Source: Planctomycetales bacterium (GTDB taxonomy: Bacteria; Planctomycetota; SBBH01). From it: a DNA stretch of 5,967 bases. The DNA is taken from the NCBI GenBank assembly GCA_005239795.1, contig SBBH01000209.1:1-5967 (forward strand). Reading direction: 5' to 3'. Below the pieces are notes generated by a model. That model was not told where the DNA came from, did not search any database, and saw only the letters and a program-made list of their open reading frames with translations. This document shows positions 1 through 5,111 of the stretch, one piece after another. Position numbers and translations under genes: made by a program. The first letter of the stretch is position 1. Every line of letters begins with the position of its first letter.

Positions 1-26
1 ACTTGCGCAGACAGACTCCGCTTCAT
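1..26 (-). CDS. 5' end of an unidentified protein gene, running off the left edge
   Basis: Only the start of this gene is present: an ATG at 26-24 followed by seven more codons (MKRSLSAQ) before the window ends. It is called because of a near-perfect Shine-Dalgarno sequence, AAGGAGGTG, at 40-32, ending about 6 nt before the ATG. No other gene in the window has so strong a site. The early Lys-Arg pair would fit the basic start of a signal peptide, but eight residues cannot show this and no function is assigned. The gene lies about 90 nt downstream of the broken PIN-domain gene. Its ribosome binding site sits inside a long predicted hairpin, listed separately, so translation may be regulated. 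Confidence 0.6.
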
Positions 27-31
27 CTTCA

Positions 32-90
32 CACCTCCTTTGTCCCCAGGGATTTGCGTGAACACAAACCCCTTCGGATAAAAGGAGGTG
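32..90 (-). promoter_or_regulatory. Leader hairpin that masks the Shine-Dalgarno of the left-edge gene
   Basis: Read as minus-strand RNA, CACCUCCUUU (90-81) pairs perfectly with AAAGGAGGUG (41-32), which contains the Shine-Dalgarno of the gene starting at 26. Inside, UCC at 78-76 pairs with GGA at 45-43. An 11-bp stem (73-63 with 58-48) is then capped by a UUCA tetraloop at 62-59. That is 24 pairs with two small internal loops. Positions 69/52 and 64/57 are G-U pairs in minus-strand RNA but C-A mismatches in plus-strand RNA, so the fold favours the minus transcript. No U-run follows the hairpin, so it is not a standard terminator. The inferred role is translational control by hiding the ribosome binding site, but no ligand or protein partner can be named. 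Confidence 0.55.
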
Positions 91-114
91 CCTCTTTACT
101 GGTTTATCGGCTCC

Positions 115-558
115 TCAAACTGGGGATACTCGTGTTGGGGCGCCCCGCACGACATTGACGTCGTTGACGCGCGCCCGCCGGCGGCGATTCACAAGGTGCT
201 TGAAGTTCCAGGAGAGCAGGATGTCCTGCCGCGTCAGCACCGCTACGGCGACGTGAAGCGCGTCGTTGTAGTCTTTCGGCGCGAAGACCTCCTCCGCCAG
301 ATATGACCCGGCAAGCTCCCGCATTTCATCGGTAACGGTGTGCACCGTTGTCTGATCGAGGAGTCCAATGAGCTGCTTCCTGCGCTTTGCGTCTGGCGTC
401 TAGTTGATCTCATTGCGCGCGAGCTCCGAAGTAGACGCCTCGAATTCTTTGATCTTGGCCCAGAAAGCCTGCGTTTCCTCCATCCGTTCCGGAAGCCGCG
501 CGTCGAAGTAGGCGCTGAAAACGGACGTGTCCAGGTAGATCCGCAGTTTTGTTGGCAT
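115..558 (-). pseudogene. PIN-domain (VapC-like) toxin gene broken by an in-frame amber codon
   Basis: Reading from ATG 558-556 to TGA 117-115 gives a 147-codon frame that looks like a complete PIN-domain protein, except that codon 53 is TAG (402-400). PIN proteins of the VapC type are Mg2+-dependent ribonucleases used as toxins in toxin-antitoxin pairs. The first half begins PTKLRIYLDTSVFSAYFD, with the first catalytic acidic residue at Asp10 and a further acidic candidate at Glu50. The part after the stop has DYNDALHVAVA, with Asp99 as the later acidic residue, and the family-like SWNFKHLVN motif. Homology-like sequence continues in the same frame across the TAG, which suggests a single substitution such as CAG or GAG to TAG rather than two genes. 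The arginase gene ends in TAG at the expected family length, so TAG acts as a stop here. No antitoxin gene is visible upstream. Read-through or restart at GTG 345 is possible but unlikely. Confidence 0.75.
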
Positions 559-705
559 GAGAACCAGGCGCAATTGTAACAGCCCCTACGGGAGGCGACA
601 CTTGTTCACTATGAGCAAGCGAAGCGACGCGTTTCGTTCGCCATGATGACCCAGGATTCGTAGCGGCGGCCGGCTCCTGGGCGCGCCATAGGGACCCCCT
701 TTCCA
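559..705. other. Intergenic stretch between arginase and PIN gene, possible 26-codon ORF
   Basis: No established gene is recognised in these 147 nt. On the minus strand an AAAGGGGG run precedes ATG 689-687, which opens a 26-codon frame ending at TAG 611-609. It begins MARPGAGRRYESWVIMANE and resembles nothing I can name, so it may be chance. Two small hairpins are possible: GCCCC/GGGAGGC at 582-586/590-596 (one bulged A, loop TAC), and GCGAA/TTCGC at 619-623/637-641. On the minus strand TACAAT at 578-573 lies 14 nt before the PIN start and could be a -10 box for a nearly leaderless transcript, but no convincing -35 box accompanies it. A VapB-type antitoxin expected before a PIN toxin is not seen. 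Confidence 0.35.
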
Positions 706-1614
706 CTAAAGAATCTTCTTCCCGAAGGCGGAGAGGATGAGCTCGACGCCCAGGGCGGCTGTGGCGCTGGCCCGGTCGAGGAGGGGATTCACCTCCGTCA
801 GATCGAAGGCGACCATCTTCCCCGCGTCGGCGACCATCTCCATCGCCAGGTGTGATTCCCGATAGGTGGCCCCGCCCCAGACGGGAGTGGCCACCGCCTG
901 CGCGAGCTTAGGCTCGACGAAATCCATGTCGAAGCTGACGTGGAACCCCGCAGTGCCGTCGGTCGCGACCGCGAGAGCTTCCTCCATCACGGTCTTCATG
1001 CGCCGTTCGTCGATGTCGCGCATCGTGTAAACATGGATGCCGGAACGCTTCACGAGATCTTTTTCCAGGGGGTCGAGATCCCGGATCCCGATGAGGGCGA
1101 CGTTCTTCCGGTCGACCTTCGGCGCGAACCCGCCGAGGCTCGTCAGCGTGTCGTCCCCCATCCCGAGGGCGACGGCCAAGGGCATTCCGTGGATGTTTCC
1201 GCTGATCGTGGTCTCCGGTGTGTTGATGTCGGCGTGCGCGTCAAACCACAAGAGGCCGATCTTTTGGGAGCGCTTCCGAAAATGCGCGGCGACCCCGGCG
1301 ATGCTTCCGATCGCGATCGAGTGATCCCCGCCGATCGAGAGCGGGGCCTCCCCTTCGGCGAGGGCCTGTTCGGCCTCCCGCGCCAGAAGCGCGCAGGCCT
1401 CGCGGACTTCGTTCAGGTACTTGGCGCGCTCGTTCCCGAAATGCGCCATCTGCTGGGGAAGTTTGATGGGGATGTTGCCGGCGTCGACGATCTCATGCCC
1501 CAGCTCCGCCAGCCGCTTATTGAGCCCCACGGCGCGCAAAACGGAGGGGCCCATATCCACGCCGCGGTGGTCACTCCCGAGATCAAGCGGCGCGCCAATG
1601 ATGCGGATCTTCAT
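706..1614 (-). CDS. rocF: Arginase (L-arginine to L-ornithine and urea)
   Basis: A 302-residue ureohydrolase of RocF type, about the length of the Bacillus enzyme. It is a cytosolic, binuclear-manganese enzyme that hydrolyses arginine to ornithine and urea. All expected metal ligands are seen: His98 in GGDHS, Asp125/His127/Asp129 in DAHADINT, and Asp229/Asp231 in SFDMD. The catalytic His142 (GNIHG), Glu274 (DLTEVNP) and the amino-acid-binding set Asn131, Ser138 and Asp181 (RDLD) are present. This set argues for arginase over agmatinase or formimidoylglutamase. RGVDMGPS near residue 17 and TPVWGG with YRESHLAMEM at 243-260 are further family blocks. Start ATG 1614-1612 is chosen because MKIRIIGAPLDLG matches the family's N-terminus. 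ATG 1626 (MLYQ added) is the alternative, and neither has a clear Shine-Dalgarno. The frame stays open far upstream, but that part is antisense to hemC. The gene is probably transcribed separately from the haem operon. Confidence 0.93.
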   Translation of the reverse strand: MKIRIIGAPLDLGSDHRGVDMGPSVLRAVGLNKRLAELGHEIVDAGNIPIKLPQQMAHFGNERAKYLNEVREACALLAREAEQALAEGEAPLSIGGDHSIAIGSIAGVAAHFRKRSQKIGLLWFDAHADINTPETTISGNIHGMPLAVALGMGDDTLTSLGGFAPKVDRKNVALIGIRDLDPLEKDLVKRSGIHVYTMRDIDERRMKTVMEEALAVATDGTAGFHVSFDMDFVEPKLAQAVATPVWGGATYRESHLAMEMVADAGKMVAFDLTEVNPLLDRASATAALGVELILSAFGKKIL

Positions 1615-1626
1615 TTGGTAAAGCAT

Positions 1627-1732
1627 TCTAGTGGTTCGGCTCGCAAGTCTTGAGACCGATTTCCTGCACCGGTCTTTCCAGCTCACCGAGCTAAATATTA
1701 TAAAATAGACTTGACCCCTTTTTTTCTTTTTG
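1627..1732 (-). promoter_or_regulatory. AT-rich gap between hemC and arginase: candidate rocF promoter and leader
   Basis: This is the only clearly AT-rich stretch in the window. On the minus strand a perfect TATAAT lies at 1702-1697. A perfect TTGACA is at 1736-1731 but is 28 nt away, too far for a normal sigma-70 pair. An A-rich run occupies the expected -35 position and could act as an UP-like element. Transcription from here would give a leader of about 75 nt containing two short hairpins: AGCTC-acc-GAGCT (1680-1692) and AGACCG/CGGTCT (1653-1658 with 1670-1675, 11-nt loop). CTTGAC/GTCAAG (1710-1715 with 1732-1737) is a 6-bp inverted repeat that includes the hemC stop codon and is followed by T-rich DNA. 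It could be a weak hemC terminator or an operator. All these roles are inferred. Confidence 0.4.
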
Positions 1733-2713
1733 TCAAGCTTGCGACTGACTTTCCCGGACGATTTCCATTCCCCCTTGGGCCGCCAGTTGGTCGCAAACCT
1801 GGGCCACCACCGCCGCCGTGTCTCCCTGCGCGTGTCCGCGCGCGGCCCGCTGGCCGTCCGCTGACCAGACGGCGGCCGAGAAGCGCACATGCTCGCCATG
1901 GACGTGCGCCAAAGCCCCCAAGGGGGTCCGGCAGTCCCCCCCCATGCGCTTCAGGAATCCCCGCTCGATCTCCAATTCCGCGCGGGCGCGGGGGTCCTCG
2001 ATCTTCCGGACGAGCTCCCGCGCGCGGGCGTCGTCCTCGCGAATCTCAAGCGCCAAAGCCCCTTGACCGGGGGCCGGCAAAAACTCCTCGACCGGCAGGC
2101 GGACCCGGGAGAAGCCTTCCATTTTGACGCCGGCGCCGAGGCGCGCGATCCCCGCCGCCGCCAGGACCACGGCGTCCACCTCACCGCGCGCAAGTTTTGC
2201 CAAGCGCGTATCGACGTTCCCGCGAAGCGGCACGACCTCGACCTCTCGAGCCAGGACGGAAAGCTGTGCGCGCCGGCGCAGGCTCGAGGTCCCGACGCGC
2301 ATGCCGGGCGCGAGGCTTTCGATCCCCACGACGGCTCTTTTCGAGATCAAAAGATCGGCGGGATCCTCCCGCTCCGGGACGCAGGCGATCGACAAAGAGG
2401 CCGGGATCTCGACAGGAAGGTCCTTGGCGCTGTGGACCGCCAGGTCGACTCGCCCCGCGAGGAGCGCCTCCTCAAGCTCCTTGATGAAAAGCCCTTTGCC
2501 TGCCTGCGCCGCGCTGAGCAGAGTGCCTGGTGGCGCGGCAGGCAGGCCTCCCTGGGCGGCAAGCGTCAGGGAATCGTTCTTGTCGCCGGAGGTAACGATC
2601 TCGACCGTTTCGAAGCAGACGTCGCTCGCTCGCTCGCGCAGCCGGTCGATCACCCAGGCGGTCTGGGCCTTGGCCAAGGCACTTCCGCGCGTCCCGACCC
2701 GGAAAGGGGTCAC
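1733..2713 (-). CDS. hemC: Porphobilinogen deaminase (hydroxymethylbilane synthase)
   Basis: This cytosolic enzyme condenses four porphobilinogen molecules into hydroxymethylbilane, the linear tetrapyrrole precursor of haem, sirohaem and related cofactors. The 326-residue product begins MTPFRVGTRGSALAKAQT, a typical start. It has GKGLFIKELE near residue 73, HSAKD with catalytic Asp98, GTSSLRRRAQL at 141, RGNVDTRL at 164, PGQGALA at 215, and Cys261 in GGDCRTPLG, which carries the dipyrromethane cofactor. The GTG at 2713-2711 is preferred. It has AAGGGG just upstream, overlaps the kinase stop as GTGA, and gives the usual N-terminus. TTG 2728 would add five residues. Compared with the family, about 14 extra residues (near 53-68) lie between GDK and GKGLF. 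The DNA there holds an inverted repeat, listed separately. hemD, a common follower of hemC, is not next; a gap and then arginase are. Confidence 0.95.
   Translation of the reverse strand: MTPFRVGTRGSALAKAQTAWVIDRLRERASDVCFETVEIVTSGDKNDSLTLAAQGGLPAAPPGTLLSAAQAGKGLFIKELEEALLAGRVDLAVHSAKDLPVEIPASLSIACVPEREDPADLLISKRAVVGIESLAPGMRVGTSSLRRRAQLSVLAREVEVVPLRGNVDTRLAKLARGEVDAVVLAAAGIARLGAGVKMEGFSRVRLPVEEFLPAPGQGALALEIREDDARARELVRKIEDPRARAELEIERGFLKRMGGDCRTPLGALAHVHGEHVRFSAAVWSADGQRAARGHAQGDTAAVVAQVCDQLAAQGGMEIVRESQSQA
2498..2547. repeat. Inverted repeat inside the hemC insertion
   Basis: GCCTGCCTGC at 2498-2507 and GCAGGCAGGC at 2538-2547 are perfect 10-bp reverse complements separated by 30 nt. CCGCG/CGCGG next to the arms (2509-2513, 2534-2538) offers an alternative, bulged extension of the stem. 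The repeat coincides with the stretch of HemC that has no counterpart in ordinary family members (GGLPAAPPG and surroundings), where the reading frame is kept. This looks like a short palindromic element inserted in frame, although local slippage in GC-rich DNA could produce the same thing. Confidence 0.55.
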
Positions 2714-3843
2714 CAGACCCCTTGCCAAAAGCGGCGGGGCTTCGCCTGGACCTCCTGGCCGCTCCGCCAGCGCCTGAGATCCTCGGCCATCTCGAAGGCG
2801 CTCGGGTAGCGGCGCCGGAGATTTCGGTCCATCGCTTTGAGCACGATCCTCTCTAAGGGCTCGGGAATCTCAGGATTCACCTCCCGTGGACGCGGCGGAG
2901 CCCCCTCAAGCAAGGCGTCGATGACCTCGACTTTTGTTGCGGCTTCATAGGGCTGGTGGCGCGTCAGGGCCTCATAGAGAGCCGCTCCTGCCGAGTAGAC
3001 GTCGGTCCGGGCATCGAGCGGCACTCCCCCCTGCGCCTGCTCCGGGCTCATGTAGACGGGCGTGCCGATCGCCGTCCCTTTCGGAAGGGAGTCGCCGATG
3101 CGCACCGCCACGCCGAAATCGGTCAAGAACACCCCTCCTTCGGTCGTCAAGAGGACGTTCTCGGGCTTGACGTCGGCATGGACGACTGAGCGCTCGTGCA
3201 GGTACTGGAGCACGTCGAGGACGGACAGGAGAACCGCCACGTTCCAAACCGGCGCCTGCATCATCTCCCAAGCCGTCCCCCAGAGTGTGCCACGCACGAA
3301 CTCCATGACGTAGTACGGGATGGACCCCGCCCATCCGGAAGTGAGCACCGGGATGATCCCAGGGTGGCGCAGCTCCGCCTGGAGATCGGTTTCGCGCAGG
3401 AACCGCTCCATCTCCGCCATGTCAAAGGAATGGCGCTCGGCAAGCACCTTGATCGCGACGGCCTTTCCCTCGTCGGCGCCGGCCTCGGCCCTGGACCGAG
3501 CGTCCTCCAAACGCCCCTCGAAAACGACGCCCCGCCCTCCCTCGGCCACCTTGCGCACAGCGCGATACGCTCCAAAGGAAGCGCTGCAGGAAGTCTTCCA
3601 AAATCTCTCTTCATTCCTCACCATGTCAGCCAAAAGCTTTCGGGGAGCCCCCCGGACGAGCCACTCGGCGCAGCGCTCCCGCGAAATCAACCCCTCCTCG
3701 TGGAGCCTCCGGGCCAGGGGAAGCCCCTTGCGGGGGCCGCGCTCCTGGCGCCGGCGAAGAGCGCTCACCATCGAGGGCGAGATGTGGGCGGTCTTGACGG
3801 CGAGCAACTGGACCAGAAGATCGTTGTCGTCGGGAAGCGCCAT
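2710..3843 (-). CDS. Soluble Hanks-type Ser/Thr protein kinase embedded between hemA and hemC
   Basis: A 377-residue protein (from ATG 3843) with a bacterial Ser/Thr kinase domain over about residues 95-360. Visible motifs are a glycine loop VAEGGRGVV (99-107), VAIK with ATP-binding Lys132, Glu151 for the salt bridge, catalytic HAD-VKPEN (222-229, Asp224, Asn229), DFG (242-244) and SPE (266-268). The HRD arginine is Ala, making it a non-RD kinase, and the first glycine of the loop is also Ala. About 15 charged residues are inserted before VAIK. Residues 1-80 contain two similar helical stretches (LLVQLLAVKTAHISPSMVSA and LARRLHEEGLISRERCAEWL), like the N-terminal repeats of some planctomycete-type kinases. 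No membrane segment or extracellular sensor follows the kinase domain, so it should be cytosolic. GTG 3852 would overlap the hemA stop as GTGA and add three residues; ATG 3843 is 5 nt after hemA. Neither has a strong Shine-Dalgarno. The substrate is unknown. Confidence 0.93.
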   Translation of the reverse strand: MALPDDNDLLVQLLAVKTAHISPSMVSALRRRQERGPRKGLPLARRLHEEGLISRERCAEWLVRGAPRKLLADMVRNEERFWKTSCSASFGAYRAVRKVAEGGRGVVFEGRLEDARSRAEAGADEGKAVAIKVLAERHSFDMAEMERFLRETDLQAELRHPGIIPVLTSGWAGSIPYYVMEFVRGTLWGTAWEMMQAPVWNVAVLLSVLDVLQYLHERSVVHADVKPENVLLTTEGGVFLTDFGVAVRIGDSLPKGTAIGTPVYMSPEQAQGGVPLDARTDVYSAGAALYEALTRHQPYEAATKVEVIDALLEGAPPRPREVNPEIPEPLERIVLKAMDRNLRRRYPSAFEMAEDLRRWRSGQEVQAKPRRFWQGVW

Positions 3844-3848
3844 GGCTC

Positions 3849-5111
3849 TCACAGCCGGAAAAGGGTTTTCAGGGCGTCCATCAGCACACGCCCGTCGCCG
3901 TTAGCGATCTCCTGGCGGATCGCCTCGGCGGGAAGGTTCGCGATCCTGTCCATGAGGCGCCGGACCGTCTCCTCCACCTCGCGCCGGCGCTCAGCGGGAA
4001 TGCCGGGGCTCCGCCGCCAGAGGTCTCTGAGCTCCGCGACCCCGACCCTCTCGAACTGAGTCTCGAGCGAGCGCACAAGATGCTCGAAGCGGCGCGCGAG
4101 ATGTCGCTCGTCGAACTGCCCTGCGGCCGCGTCGATGATCCGCTCGCAGGAAAACAACTCCTCCTGGCGCGCCCGGAGGTTCACGCTCACGACCGCCTCT
4201 AGGTCGTCGATGTCGTAGAGGAAAAGGTCCGCGAGATCCCTCGCCTGGGACTCAACATCCCGGGGGACGGCGATGTCGATCAAGAAAAGCGGCCTGTGGC
4301 GGCGCTTCTCCATCACGCGCGAGAGCATCGCCCGGGTGATGACCGCATGCGGGGCCGCCGTCGAGGAGAGGGCGATGTCCGCCTCCTCCAGCCCCTCTTC
4401 CAAGCGCGTAAACGGAAGGCGGCTGGCGGAAAACTGCTCGGCCAGCGCCTCTCCCGCGGCGGCGTCGCGGTTCACCAGAAGGATGTTCCGGACCCCCGCC
4501 CCGGCGATCGTCTCGAGCATGCGCGAGGCCATCTCGCCGGCGCCAACCACGAGGACCCGCCTGTCGGCCAAAGACCCGAAGATCTTGGAAGCCAGTTCCA
4601 CCGCCACCGAGCCGACGGACACGCGCCCCCGGCCGACCTCCGTGCGCGTGTGGACCTCCTTGGCGGTCCGGAAGGCGCTCTGGAACAGGGGGTTCAGGAC
4701 GCTCCCGACGGTCTGGTTCTGCACCGCCAAGAGATAGGCCTCCTTCACCTGCGCGAGGATCTCGGTCTCGCCGATGACGAGCGCCTCAAGCCCCGCGGCG
4801 ACACGGTAGAGGTGCCTGATTGCCTCCCCCCCCTCCTTCCGGTAAAAATGCCCGGCGAACGCTTCGAGGGGAGCGCCGGTGGCCGACCCGAGGCGCCCGA
4901 GAAGCCGCTCCTCGATGCCGGCGGGATCCTCCGGGGCGGCGCCGTAGATCTCGACGCGGTTGCAGGTCGAAAGAGCCACCCCCTCCGCCAGATCCCCCGC
5001 AGCGACCGCCTCCCGGATCAAGGCGGAGGCCGACTCTGATCTAAGCGCGAGCCTCTCCCGAAGCTCGACCGGCGCCGTCTTGTGACTCACCCCGACGACG
5101 ACGAGCCTCAT
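3849..5111 (-). CDS. hemA: Glutamyl-tRNA reductase
   Basis: This enzyme reduces glutamyl-tRNA(Glu) with NADPH to glutamate-1-semialdehyde, the first committed step of the C5 pathway to 5-aminolevulinate. The 420-residue length is normal. The N-terminal catalytic domain has GVSHKTAPVE (7-16) and STCNRVEIYG with nucleophile Cys50, then GETEILAQVKEAY (114-126). The NADPH domain has VLVVGAGEMASRMLE (186-200), SSTAAPH near 249 and LFLIDIAVPRDVE (275-287). A helical dimerisation domain follows YDIDDLEAVV (299-308). ATG 5111-5109 is chosen because it gives the canonical N-terminus, has GGGAGG about 9 nt upstream, and overlaps the ccsA stop (TGATG). The frame is open for another 91 codons upstream, but that is ccsA read in another frame. 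In enteric bacteria HemA is controlled by haem-dependent proteolysis. Here the neighbouring HemX-like protein and kinase are candidate regulators, by inference. Confidence 0.97.
   Translation of the reverse strand: MRLVVVGVSHKTAPVELRERLALRSESASALIREAVAAGDLAEGVALSTCNRVEIYGAAPEDPAGIEERLLGRLGSATGAPLEAFAGHFYRKEGGEAIRHLYRVAAGLEALVIGETEILAQVKEAYLLAVQNQTVGSVLNPLFQSAFRTAKEVHTRTEVGRGRVSVGSVAVELASKIFGSLADRRVLVVGAGEMASRMLETIAGAGVRNILLVNRDAAAGEALAEQFSASRLPFTRLEEGLEEADIALSSTAAPHAVITRAMLSRVMEKRRHRPLFLIDIAVPRDVESQARDLADLFLYDIDDLEAVVSVNLRARQEELFSCERIIDAAAGQFDERHLARRFEHLVRSLETQFERVGVAELRDLWRRSPGIPAERRREVEETVRRLMDRIANLPAEAIRQEIANGDGRVLMDALKTLFRL

Noticed and set aside
32..90. The 32-90 inverted repeat as a transcription terminator for the PIN gene.
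   Set aside because: No T-run follows on either strand, and one arm is exactly the Shine-Dalgarno of the next gene, so a translational role fits better.
88..306. Plus-strand frame starting at GTG 88 just after an AAAGGAGGTG sequence.
   Set aside because: The apparent Shine-Dalgarno is the anti-SD arm of the leader hairpin and overlaps the start codon. The product is antisense to the PIN gene and has no family features.
584..597. CCTACGGGAGGC resembles the conserved 16S rRNA segment used for universal primers.
   Set aside because: Only about 12 nt match and the flanking sequence is unlike 16S rRNA, so it is treated as coincidence.
1615..1899. N-terminal extension of the arginase frame by about 95 residues.
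   Set aside because: It runs antisense through the end of hemC and across the intergenic gap. The extension is basic and not family-like, and the canonical N-terminus begins at 1614.
1889..2809. Long plus-strand open frames opposite hemC, and similar ones opposite rocF (940-1653), the kinase (3196-4059) and hemA (4296-5039).
   Set aside because: High GC content leaves antisense frames open. Their products are Arg/Pro/Gly-rich with no recognisable domain, while the minus-strand products match known families throughout.
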